NCBI GenBank assembly: GCA_031279175.1
Contig: JAITJA010000014.1
Coordinates: forward strand, 1 to 10,790
DNA length: 10,790 nt
Direction: 5' to 3'
DNA from: Odoribacteraceae bacterium
GTDB lineage: Bacteria > Bacteroidota > Bacteroidia > Bacteroidales > Marinifilaceae
Each line of letters begins with the position of its first letter. Within the stretch, counting starts at the first letter, position 1. The notes beneath the pieces were generated by a model. That model was not told the DNA's origin. It searched no databases and saw nothing but the letters and a program-made list of their open reading frames with translations. Of the stretch, positions 1 through 5,655 are shown piece after piece. Made by a program: the position numbers and the translations under genes.

Positions 1-13
1 TTCATCGCGTTCG

Positions 14-748
14 TTATTCATTTAGCGCCCGGATGATTGCCTCGACCTTCCCCGTGTCGCAGAAATAACACGCGTACTCCGGCACTCCCGGCACGCCGCC
101 CATCGATACCCCGGGATTACGGAAAATCATCTGGCTATCACGCGCGCGCTTGCCGCTGAGGTGTACGGCGTCGACGCCCGCGCGCCGCAACTGGACGACA
201 TTCCCGACGTTTACCCCGCCACCAGCCATGATTTCCACGCGCCCGGCGGAGCGACGCGCGAGGTGTTGCAATACAGGTAATCCCTCGTCGACCCCGGCAC
301 GGCCCCCGGAGGTCAGCACGCGTGAACAACCGGCGGAGATGACCGCCTCCAGCGCCTCGTCCAGGTCGCGCGCCATGTCGAAGGCGCGATGGAAGGTCAG
401 CGGTAACGGCGCGGCCAGCTCGACCAGCTCCCGCGTCCGTTCCTCGTCCACGCTCCCGTCCGCCAGCAATATCCCTGCGACCACGCCATCTGCCCGCGCC
501 GATCGCGCGAAGCGGATCTCTTCCTTCATCAACTCGAACTCGATGTCGGTGTACAGGAAATCTCCCCCGCGCGGGCGGATCATCACGTGTAAGCCGATCG
601 ATAACAAGGATCGCGCCATCGCGACCATCCCCGCCGAAGGGGTCGCGCCTCCCTCGAGTATCCCCGAGCAGAGCTCCACGCGGTCAGCCCCCACGCGGGC
701 GGCCGCGAGGCACGATTCTAATGAATACGCGCAAATTTCTATCTTCAT
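14..748 (-). CDS. cutC: CutC family protein (copper homeostasis protein CutC)
   Basis: This is a 244-residue protein, the usual length of the CutC family, a cytoplasmic TIM-barrel fold. Recognisable family segments are the N-terminal MKIEICAYSLESC, the GADRVELCSG stretch near residues 20-30, the MIRPRGGDF segment near 56-64, the LTFHRAFD segment near 116-123, and the late GGGV and VHLSGK segments. CutC was first linked to copper tolerance, but no enzyme reaction is established and the E. coli phenotype has been attributed to an sRNA encoded in that gene, so the name is a family label here. The ATG overlaps the lipB stop in an ATGA arrangement, which fixes the start and makes it the third gene of a lipA-lipB-cutC operon. 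After its TAA there are only 13 bases left; an ATG at position 5 on the same strand could begin another gene, but this cannot be judged. Confidence 0.93.
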   Translation of the reverse strand: MKIEICAYSLESCLAAARVGADRVELCSGILEGGATPSAGMVAMARSLLSIGLHVMIRPRGGDFLYTDIEFELMKEEIRFARSARADGVVAGILLADGSVDEERTRELVELAAPLPLTFHRAFDMARDLDEALEAVISAGCSRVLTSGGRAGVDEGLPVLQHLARRSAGRVEIMAGGGVNVGNVVQLRRAGVDAVHLSGKRARDSQMIFRNPGVSMGGVPGVPEYACYFCDTGKVEAIIRALNE

Positions 749-1398
749 TTTTCATGTATTAAGTGCCATCTTTCCTCGAATTCCTCGCGCACGGCCGCTT
801 TCACGCTTTCCATCGCGACCTCGCGCCCCAGCTCCCGCGCTATCGACGTGACGCCCTTGTCCGCGAAACCACACGGGTTGACGCGTTTGAAATAGTCCAG
901 GTCGGTGTTCACGTTCAAGGCAAAACCGTGCGTCGTGACGCCGCGCGAGCACTTGATGCCGATCGCGCAAATTTTCCGGGGACGGCTCCCCGACGGCTCT
1001 ACCCACACGCCCGTCGCTCCTGGCAGGCGTTCGCCGGTGATCCCGTGGCGAGCGATGACGCGGGTGACGATCTCTTCCAGCCACTCCACGTATGCCCGCG
1101 CGCCCGATCCCGTGCTCGCCAGGTCGATTACCGGGTAGACTACCAGCTGCCCCGGGCCGTGGTAGGTGACGTCCCCGCCCCTGTCGACCCTGACCAGGGT
1201 TACTCCCCCGGGCGCGAGCATGTTCGCCTCGTTCCCGTTCTTTCCCAGCGTGTAGACGTGCGGGTGCTCGACGAGCAGGACGCGATGCAAGGGGCTCGCC
1301 GCGCGGCGTTCCAGTACCTCGCGCGCCGTTTCCCGCTGCCGCTCCCAGGCGTCGAGGTAGGCCATCGTCCCCAGGTCAATCCATTCCAGCGCTTCCAT
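745..1398 (-). CDS. lipB: Lipoyl(octanoyl) transferase LipB
   Basis: A 217-residue cytoplasmic enzyme that moves octanoate from octanoyl-ACP onto the lipoyl domains of 2-oxoacid dehydrogenase E2 subunits and glycine cleavage H protein. This is the first step of lipoate synthesis. The family signature RGGDVTYHGPGQ lies at residues 73-84. The catalytic pair is visible: Lys142 in RKICAIG and Cys176 in RVNPCG, which match the Lys and Cys of characterised LipB proteins. Length is normal. The same frame stays open a long way upstream, but that part runs through lipA in another frame. The ATG at 1398 gives the standard length and overlaps the lipA stop as TGATG, so I chose it. The 3' end overlaps the cutC start by four bases (ATGA). 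Both junctions suggest translational coupling. Confidence 0.96.
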   Translation of the reverse strand: MEALEWIDLGTMAYLDAWERQRETAREVLERRAASPLHRVLLVEHPHVYTLGKNGNEANMLAPGGVTLVRVDRGGDVTYHGPGQLVVYPVIDLASTGSGARAYVEWLEEIVTRVIARHGITGERLPGATGVWVEPSGSRPRKICAIGIKCSRGVTTHGFALNVNTDLDYFKRVNPCGFADKGVTSIARELGREVAMESVKAAVREEFEERWHLIHEK

Positions 1399-2252
1399 CA
1401 CCTCGCGTGTTTTTCCGCGTGATAACTCGACCGGACCAGCGGCCCGCTCTCCACGTGCCGGAATCCTATCTGTAGCCCCGCCAACCGGTATTCCTCGAAT
1501 ATTGCCGGCGAGATGTACTCTTTTACCGCCACGTTGCGCGCCGACGGTTGCAGGTATTGACCGATCGTGATTACCTCGCACCCCGCCTCGCGCGCGTCGC
1601 CCATCGTCTCCAGCACTTCTTCCCGCGTCTCTCCCAGCCCGACCATGATCCCGGTCTTGGTCACGAGGCCCGCCGCCGCTACCTGCCGGAGCACCGCCAG
1701 CGATCTCTCGCGCGTTGCCCCCGACCGGATCGCGGGGGACAGGCGACGCACGGTCTCGAGGTTGTGCGAGCACACGTCCGGTCGCGCCTCGATCACCTGC
1801 CGCACCAGCTCTTCCCTCCCCTGGAAGTCGGGCACGAGCGCCTCTATCGTGACGCCCGGGTTTATCTTCCTCACTTCCCGTATGACCCGCGCCCAGTGCG
1901 CCGCGCCGAGATCCGGCAGGTCGTCCCTGTCGACGGAGGTGATCACGACATGCCTCAATTCCAGCTCCCGCGCCGACCGCGCCACTCGCCCCGGCTCCGA
2001 GAGATCTAACGGCGCCGGTCGCCCGTGCTTCACGTTGCAAAAGCGACAGGCGCGCGTGCACGTGTCCCCGCCAATCATGAAGGTGGCCGTTCCCCGCCCC
2101 CAGCACTCTCCCCGGTTCGGGCATCTCCCGCTCGTGCAGATGGTGTGCAAGCCGTTCACGCGGACGGCATTTAGGACGCTCGCGGCGTTTTCCCCCTTCG
2201 GCAGGGAGATCTTGAGCCATTCCGGTTTTCGTCTGTTGTTTCCTTGATTCAT
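1398..2252 (-). CDS. lipA: Lipoyl synthase LipA
   Basis: A 284-residue radical-SAM enzyme that inserts two sulfur atoms into protein-bound octanoyl groups to make lipoyl cofactor. Both Fe-S cluster motifs are intact. The auxiliary cluster motif CX4CX5C is Cys39, Cys44 and Cys50. The radical-SAM motif CX3CX2C is Cys65, Cys69 and Cys72. The C-terminal RSSYH segment (residues 274-278) supplies the Ser ligand of the auxiliary cluster known from this family. Length is typical. It is the first gene of the lipA-lipB-cutC operon, and its TGA shares one base with the lipB ATG. A possible -7 promoter element lies about 18 bp upstream, just after an intrinsic terminator that would close the ruvC transcript. 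No Shine-Dalgarno sequence precedes the ATG, as is normal in Bacteroidota. Confidence 0.97.
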   Translation of the reverse strand: MNQGNNRRKPEWLKISLPKGENAASVLNAVRVNGLHTICTSGRCPNRGECWGRGTATFMIGGDTCTRACRFCNVKHGRPAPLDLSEPGRVARSARELELRHVVITSVDRDDLPDLGAAHWARVIREVRKINPGVTIEALVPDFQGREELVRQVIEARPDVCSHNLETVRRLSPAIRSGATRERSLAVLRQVAAAGLVTKTGIMVGLGETREEVLETMGDAREAGCEVITIGQYLQPSARNVAVKEYISPAIFEEYRLAGLQIGFRHVESGPLVRSSYHAEKHAR

Positions 2253-2269
2253 GTTTGCTGATTTTACCG

Positions 2270-2277
2270 CGAATATA
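2270..2277 (-). promoter_or_regulatory. Possible -7 promoter element for lipA-lipB-cutC
   Basis: Read on the minus strand this is TATATTCG, one mismatch from the Bacteroidetes -7 consensus TAnnTTTG. At the expected -33 distance there is only the T-run of the upstream terminator (TTT rather than TTG), so the match is partial. It would give a very short 5' leader of about a dozen bases. The same TATATTCGCG string serves as the -7 candidate before the fimbrillin gene at 9931. The call is inferred from position and similarity. Confidence 0.33.
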
Positions 2278-2293
2278 CTTCCAACAAGACAAT

Positions 2294-2326
2294 AAAAAAA
2301 AGTAAGGCCACCTTCGCGGCAGCCCT
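2294..2326 (-). terminator. Intrinsic terminator after ruvC, just upstream of lipA
   Basis: On the minus strand AGGGCTGCC (2326-2318) pairs with GGTGGCCTT (2312-2304) in a nine-pair stem that includes three G-U pairs. The loop is GCGAA, and AC plus a run of eight T's follows (2301-2294). This is a classic Rho-independent terminator. It lies 204 nt after the ruvC stop and about 40 nt before the lipA start, so it most likely ends the serS-DUF4286-ruvC transcript, or a separate small RNA located in the gap. An attenuator role for lipA is possible, but I see no good minus-strand promoter between it and ruvC. Confidence 0.75.
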
Positions 2327-2529
2327 ACTCCATACTAACCCTAAATTTGAACGAATGAATCACTTTGATTCTAATGCCTGATCTGTTCTAGATGTTTTCC
2401 GTTTTTATTGCTTGGCTATTTACTTTTGCAGAGAAGACGCGAACAGCCGTTAAAGGTTGCGTCGGGGAGGAATATCTTTTGAACCCGAAAGGGGATGACA
2501 GGTGAACGATGGTCACTGCCAGGCCGCGG
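2327..2529. other. Gene-free ruvC-lipA gap with dyads and possible structured RNA
   Basis: This stretch lacks a convincing gene but is full of structure. It contains a perfect dyad GAATCA-ctt-TGATTC (2357-2371) and a smaller dyad ATCT-gttct-AGAT (2381-2393). Two exact TAnnTTTG strings occur on the plus strand (2342-2349 and 2421-2428), neither with a good -33 partner. After the second come three hairpins: GACGC/GCGTC extended by AAC/GTT around a one-base bulge (2436-2463), CCC-GAAA-GGG with a GNRA loop (2484-2493), and CAG-g-TGA/TCACTG (2499-2518). These could be parts of a ruvC 3' UTR, a small RNA on either strand, or chance. I do not recognise a known RNA family. Confidence 0.35.
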
Positions 2530-3105
2530 TTATACTATTTTGCCGGGATTCTGCTTGATGAAATCAGCCCAGTTCTTGCACGCGGCGTCGTTCGCGGCGG
2601 GTAGTCCCCGTTGCAGGTGGTGGCAGAAGGCGATGGCGATCGCGTCGGTCTCGTCGAGCGACGAGAGGGTGGGCGGTAAGGTCATTAGTTTGCCCAGCAA
2701 CGTGGCGATCTGCTCCTTGGAGGCACTACCCGTGCCGGTGATACTCATTTTTATTTTCCGGGGGGCATACTCGAAGATCGGGATGTCTCGCTGTAACGCG
2801 GCGGCAATAGATACTCCCTGGGCGCGACCTAGCTTGAGCATGGATTGGATGTTTTTCCCGTGGAATTGCGATTCGATGGCTAGCTCGTCAGGATGATACT
2901 CGTCGATTACCTGGAGCGTGCGCTGGAATACTCGCTTTAACTTGAGGTAGGGGTCGTCGAGCTTTTTCATCTCCACGATGCCCGACACGATCAATTCCGG
3001 TTTGTCGTTTTTTCCCGTCACGCGGATGATGGCGTACCCCATGAGATTGCTCCCGGGGTCAATGCCCATGATCCATTTCTCCGATGGCGCGCGGTCAGGG
3101 TTCAT
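2530..3105 (-). CDS. ruvC: Crossover junction endodeoxyribonuclease RuvC
   Basis: A 191-residue RNase-H-fold nuclease that cuts Holliday junctions symmetrically together with the RuvAB branch-migration motor in recombinational repair. The acidic catalytic residues are visible in family context: Asp16 in GIDPGS, Glu78 in LAIESQF, and Asp151 and Asp154 in DETDAIAIA. Length is slightly above the E. coli enzyme (173 residues), with a short N-terminal lead of about nine residues and a C-terminal tail. The ATG at 3105 lies inside the end of the DUF4286 gene (11-bp overlap), so the two are probably translationally coupled. An internal start at Met13 would cut into the first catalytic strand and is unlikely. 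The 3' region runs to the terminator at 2326-2294. Confidence 0.95.
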   Translation of the reverse strand: MNPDRAPSEKWIMGIDPGSNLMGYAIIRVTGKNDKPELIVSGIVEMKKLDDPYLKLKRVFQRTLQVIDEYHPDELAIESQFHGKNIQSMLKLGRAQGVSIAAALQRDIPIFEYAPRKIKMSITGTGSASKEQIATLLGKLMTLPPTLSSLDETDAIAIAFCHHLQRGLPAANDAACKNWADFIKQNPGKIV

Positions 3106-3424
3106 GAATTATCTCCTCTAACGCGACGCGGAAGTAAAGAAAACCACCAGGGAAACGACGCGAAAGCATGACGAGGCTTTCCTCTATCCGTTCTCCTATC
3201 CGTTCCCCTATTTGTTCCCCCCGGCGATCGTCGTCGTTATTAAAAAAAAGCTGGAGAGAAAAGGTAGGATCGTCCTCCCCCGCGACCCTCACCCGCGTGA
3301 AAAGCGCGCGGGAACACGAGACAGCTTCCCGCACGATGGGGATATACTCGCGCGAGACTACCGCGATCCATTCCTTTTCGATCTCCTCGTTCACGTGGAA
3401 CGTGATGTTATGCACGATCTCCAT
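3095..3424 (-). CDS. DUF4286 family protein, function unknown
   Basis: A 109-residue soluble protein without a signal peptide or membrane segment. Its sequence (MEIVHNITFHVNEEIEKEW at the start, FLYFRVALEEI near the end) and its place directly before ruvC match the small DUF4286 family that I recall as widespread in Bacteroidota. No biochemical function is known to me. The ATG follows the serS TGA with no base between (TGAATG), and the 3' end overlaps ruvC by 11 bp, so it is the middle gene of a tightly packed trio. An odd local feature is a run of three tetrapeptides of the form GE(Q/R)I, encoded by three near-identical 12-bp units. Ferredoxin-like folding is a guess from alternating strand and helix character only. 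Confidence 0.82.
   Translation of the reverse strand: MEIVHNITFHVNEEIEKEWIAVVSREYIPIVREAVSCSRALFTRVRVAGEDDPTFSLQLFFNNDDDRRGEQIGERIGERIEESLVMLSRRFPGGFLYFRVALEEIIHEP
3184..3219 (-). repeat. Three 12-bp tandem units inside the DUF4286 gene
   Basis: On the plus strand the units are CTATCCGTTCTC (3184-3195), CTATCCGTTCCC (3196-3207) and CTATTTGTTCCC (3208-3219). Being 12 bp long they keep the reading frame and encode the GE(Q/R)I tetrapeptide repeat on the minus strand. Copy-number change would lengthen or shorten a charged helix by four residues per unit. Confidence 0.85.
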
Positions 3425-4699
3425 TCACTTGATCAGGCGCGTGCCCATGAATGACTGCAACACTTCGGGGAGGCGGATACCTTCCGGGGAGTGGTTGTTC
3501 TCGAGCAGGGCGGCCACGACGCGGGGAAGGGCCAGCGCGCTCCCGTTCAGCGTGTGCGCGACGGTGGTCTTCTTGTCATTCTTGCTCTTGAAGCGCAACT
3601 TCAGGCGGTTGGACTGGAACTCCTCGAAGTTGGAGACGGAGCTCACCTCCAGCCAGCGGTCTTGTGCCTTGGAGTATACCTCGAAATCGTAGGTGATGGC
3701 GGAGGTAAAACTCATGTCGCCACCGCAGAGCTTCACGACGCGGTAGGGCAACTCGAGCTTGACCAGGAGGCTCTCCACGTGCAGTACCATCTCCTCCAGC
3801 GCATCGAGCGAAAGCTCCGGCCGGGTGATTTGCACGATCTCCACCTTGTCGAACTGGTGCAGCCGGTTCAACCCGCGTACTTCCTTCCCGTACGACCCGG
3901 CTTCCCGGCGGAAGCAGGCGGTGTAGGCGGTATTCTTCACCGGCAGGTCGTCCGCGTCGAGGACAACATCCCGGTAGAGGTTCGTCACGGGCACTTCCGC
4001 GGTAGGGATCAGGTAAAGTTTATCCCCGGTCACGTAATACATTTGGCCCTCCTTGTCGGGCAGGTTCCCGGTGCAGAAGCCGGACTCCTCGTTGACCACG
4101 AGCGGTGGCATGATCTCCTTGTATCCTGCCCGGGTGTTCTCCTCGAGGAAGAAATGGATCAAGGCGCGTTGCAACCTTGCCCCGGCGCCCTTGTAGACGG
4201 GGAAGCCGGCGCCGGTGATCTTCACGCCCAGCTCGAAATCGATCAGGTCATACTTCCGGGCCAGCTCCCAGTGCGGCACTTGCCCCTCCTCGTGACGGGG
4301 GATATTGTCGCTCACCCTCACGATCTCGTTATCCCCGGCCCCTTTCCCCGGTGGAACGCTATCGTGCGGCAGGTTGGGAAGGCGGACGATCAGCTCGTTC
4401 AGCTCTTCCAGCGTGTTATCGCGCTTGACGCCCAGCGCGACGATCGCCTCTTTAAGATCAGTCGTGCGGGCTTTCATCTCCCCGGCTTCCTCTTGTTTTC
4501 CTGCTTTCAGCAGTGTCCCGATTTGCCTCGAGAGGGCGTTCATCTCTGCCGACTTATCATCTGATTCTTTCTGGAGGTTTTTTCGCTCGTCGTCGAGGCG
4601 GGTGATTTGCTCCACGAGCCCGGTCGCGTCAAAGTTCTTGATGGCCAGTTTCCGGATAACCGTTTCTTTGTTTTCTTGAATGAATTTAAGACTTAACAT
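3425..4699 (-). CDS. serS: Seryl-tRNA synthetase
   Basis: A 424-residue class II aminoacyl-tRNA synthetase that charges tRNA-Ser (and tRNA-Sec where present) in the cytoplasm. Residues 1-110 form the expected long charged coiled-coil arm that grips the tRNA. The catalytic domain shows the TAEVP segment at 233-237, motif 2 around FRREAGSYGKEVRGLNRLHQF (263-283) and motif 3 in NGSALALPRVVAALLEN (385-401). I chose the ATG at 4699 because it gives the classic MLSLKFIQEN start and the usual length. The frame continues upstream to a GTG at 4762, but that codon lies inside the rpmA terminator hairpin. The TGA abuts the DUF4286 ATG directly, so serS leads the serS-DUF4286-ruvC operon. The rplU-rpmA-serS order is common in Bacteroidota. 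Confidence 0.97.
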   Translation of the reverse strand: MLSLKFIQENKETVIRKLAIKNFDATGLVEQITRLDDERKNLQKESDDKSAEMNALSRQIGTLLKAGKQEEAGEMKARTTDLKEAIVALGVKRDNTLEELNELIVRLPNLPHDSVPPGKGAGDNEIVRVSDNIPRHEEGQVPHWELARKYDLIDFELGVKITGAGFPVYKGAGARLQRALIHFFLEENTRAGYKEIMPPLVVNEESGFCTGNLPDKEGQMYYVTGDKLYLIPTAEVPVTNLYRDVVLDADDLPVKNTAYTACFRREAGSYGKEVRGLNRLHQFDKVEIVQITRPELSLDALEEMVLHVESLLVKLELPYRVVKLCGGDMSFTSAITYDFEVYSKAQDRWLEVSSVSNFEEFQSNRLKLRFKSKNDKKTTVAHTLNGSALALPRVVAALLENNHSPEGIRLPEVLQSFMGTRLIK

Positions 4700-4736
4700 A
4701 CGCCGTGTTATTGAATTTATTGTTGTGTTCGCGGGG

Positions 4737-4744
4737 TAAAGATA
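4737..4744 (-). promoter_or_regulatory. Possible -7 promoter element for serS
   Basis: On the minus strand this is TATCTTTA, one mismatch from TAnnTTTG. It lies directly after the rpmA terminator T-run and 38 bp before the serS ATG, a sensible place for a promoter. No TTG is visible at the -33 position, which falls in the terminator stem. The call rests mainly on position. Confidence 0.3.
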
Positions 4745-4777
4745 AAAAAAACTCCCGATCACCTGGGGACCGGGAGT
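4744..4777 (-). terminator. Intrinsic terminator of rplU-rpmA
   Basis: On the minus strand ACTCCCG (4777-4771) pairs with CGGGAGT (4757-4751) around a 13-nt loop, and a run of seven further T's follows at once. It begins 18 bp after the rpmA stop. On the plus strand the stem is followed by TCTTTAGA and nine T's, so it might work weakly in both directions, but no plus-strand gene feeds into it. Confidence 0.85.
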
Positions 4778-4795
4778 CTTTAGATTTTTTTTTCA

Positions 4796-5116
4796 CTATT
4801 CTTCCGCGGCAGTTTGCGCGACTTCCCCGGTGGTCTGCCCGACCTCCGCGATGGTTTCCTCGGCGATTTGCTCGATGGAGACGTACGATTTATCGTCCCG
4901 TTTCCGCTTGAAAACCACGATCCCGTCGACCAGCGCGAACAGGGTGTGATCCTTGCCCATGCCCACGTTTACACCGGGGTTATGCTTGGAACCCCGTTGG
5001 CGAACGATGATATTACCGGCTTTAGCGAATTGCCCGCCGTAGATTTTCACTCCTAATCGTTTGCTTTCCGATTCGCGTCCGTTCTTCGAACTACCGACTC
5101 CTTTCTTATGTGCCAT
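4796..5116 (-). CDS. rpmA: 50S ribosomal protein L27 with acidic C-terminal tail
   Basis: L27 (bL27) sits near the peptidyl-transferase centre, and its N-terminal tail reaches toward the tRNA acceptor ends. The protein begins MAHKKGVGSSKNGRESESKR, the standard mature-type N terminus without the cleavable extension seen in Firmicutes, and continues with the conserved GMGKDHTLFALVDG segment at about residues 53-66. At 106 residues it is longer than the usual 85-90. The excess is a Glu/Ala/Thr-rich tail after YVSI (about residues 84-106) with no counterpart in the L27 core. It follows rplU by 18 bp of AT-rich DNA and is closed by a strong terminator, so the pair forms a two-gene ribosomal operon. 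Confidence 0.97.
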   Translation of the reverse strand: MAHKKGVGSSKNGRESESKRLGVKIYGGQFAKAGNIIVRQRGSKHNPGVNVGMGKDHTLFALVDGIVVFKRKRDDKSYVSIEQIAEETIAEVGQTTGEVAQTAAEE

Positions 5117-5134
5117 ATCTTTTTAATTTAGAAA

Positions 5135-5446
5135 TTACCCGTTTATGGCCTCGATCTGGATCTGCGTCAAGTACTGACGGTGTCCCCGTTTCTTGGTATA
5201 CCCTTTTCTTCTCTTTTTCTTGAAGACGATGACCTTATCCCCTTTCAGGTGTGATAACACCTTGGCGGATACAGACGCGCCTTCTACCGTGGGAGTACCC
5301 ACTTTCACCCCGCTCTCGTTGTCGAGCAGGTAGACTTTGTTGAACTCTACTTGAGCGCCTTCTTCCGCGTCAAGCCTGTGGACGTAGACTTTCCGGTCTT
5401 TCTCCACCTTGAATTGCTGTCCTGCAATTTCTACAATAGCATACAT
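5135..5446 (-). CDS. rplU: 50S ribosomal protein L21
   Basis: L21 (bL21) binds 23S rRNA in the large subunit. The protein is 103 residues, the normal length. It starts MYAIVEIAGQQFKVEKDRKV, the family hallmark, and has the basic C-terminal segment KKKRRKGYTKKRGHRQ (about residues 76-91) followed by LTQIQIEAI. It is the first gene of the rplU-rpmA operon. A near-ideal Bacteroidetes promoter lies about 90 bp upstream, leaving a leader of roughly 80 nt that can form a hairpin. That leaves room for feedback by a ribosomal protein, which is inference only. Confidence 0.98.
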   Translation of the reverse strand: MYAIVEIAGQQFKVEKDRKVYVHRLDAEEGAQVEFNKVYLLDNESGVKVGTPTVEGASVSAKVLSHLKGDKVIVFKKKRRKGYTKKRGHRQYLTQIQIEAING

Positions 5447-5473
5447 TTTAATGTCACTTTTAAGTTTAAACCG

Positions 5474-5506
5474 CGGGGTGGGATTTATTCCTCTTGTCGT
5501 ACCCCG
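5474..5506 (-). promoter_or_regulatory. Possible leader hairpin upstream of rplU
   Basis: In the rplU 5' leader (minus strand) CGGGGT (5506-5501) pairs with ACCCCG (5479-5474) around a 21-nt loop. It begins about 25 nt after the predicted transcription start and ends 27 nt before the rplU ATG. Ribosomal-protein leaders often bind their own product, but I do not recognise a known L21 leader family here, and a six-pair stem alone is weak evidence. Confidence 0.3.
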
Positions 5507-5534
5507 GTAGGATTGTTAATTTTTATTTGCCCGG

Positions 5535-5565
5535 CAAAGGTAGGGATTGTTTTCTTATTCACAAA
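5535..5565 (-). promoter_or_regulatory. Bacteroidetes-type promoter of rplU-rpmA
   Basis: On the minus strand TTTG (5565-5562) is followed after exactly 19 bp by TACCTTTG (5542-5535). This matches the Bacteroidetes primary sigma-factor consensus of a -33 TTTG and a -7 TAnnTTTG with no mismatch. It is the best promoter in the window and explains the strong expression expected for a ribosomal protein operon. Transcription should start near 5529. Confidence 0.82.
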
Positions 5566-5587
5566 CGTTTCCCGATGATTATTCACG

Positions 5588-5629
5588 GGGAAGGCGGGGA
5601 AAAGGCGCGTGCCGTCATCCGGCCTTCCC
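5588..5629 (-). terminator. GC-rich inverted repeat after the S9 peptidase gene
   Basis: GGGAAGGC (minus strand, 5629-5622) and GCCTTCCC (5595-5588) form a perfect eight-pair stem around a 26-nt segment that itself contains GGC/GCC pairings. It starts 27 nt after the peptidase stop and ends before the rplU promoter, the expected place for a terminator. No T-run follows on the minus strand, so it may stabilise the 3' end, or help Rho, rather than terminate by itself. Confidence 0.4.
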
Positions 5630-5655
5630 TTTATTGTTCTCGTGTTTTCAGCGCG

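Noticed and set aside
1399..2292. Upstream extension of the lipB frame to position 2292
   Set aside because: The extra 298 residues run through lipA in another frame and have an Arg/Gly/Ala-rich, domain-free composition. The ATG at 1398 gives a standard LipB.
2436..2520. tRNA, SRP RNA or known riboswitch in the ruvC-lipA gap
   Set aside because: I checked for a T-arm, the SRP GGAAG loop, and TPP and cobalamin core motifs on both strands and found none.
2495..2896. A plus-strand frame opposite the ruvC 3' half
   Set aside because: It is antisense to a RuvC with intact catalytic residues and has no recognisable features.
3491..4564. A 357-codon plus-strand open frame
   Set aside because: It is antisense to serS, which has all class II synthetase motifs. 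The predicted protein is low-complexity and matches no family I know.
4700..4762. GTG start for serS 21 codons upstream
   Set aside because: It falls inside the rpmA terminator hairpin and adds residues absent from seryl-tRNA synthetases. The ATG at 4699 gives the family N terminus.
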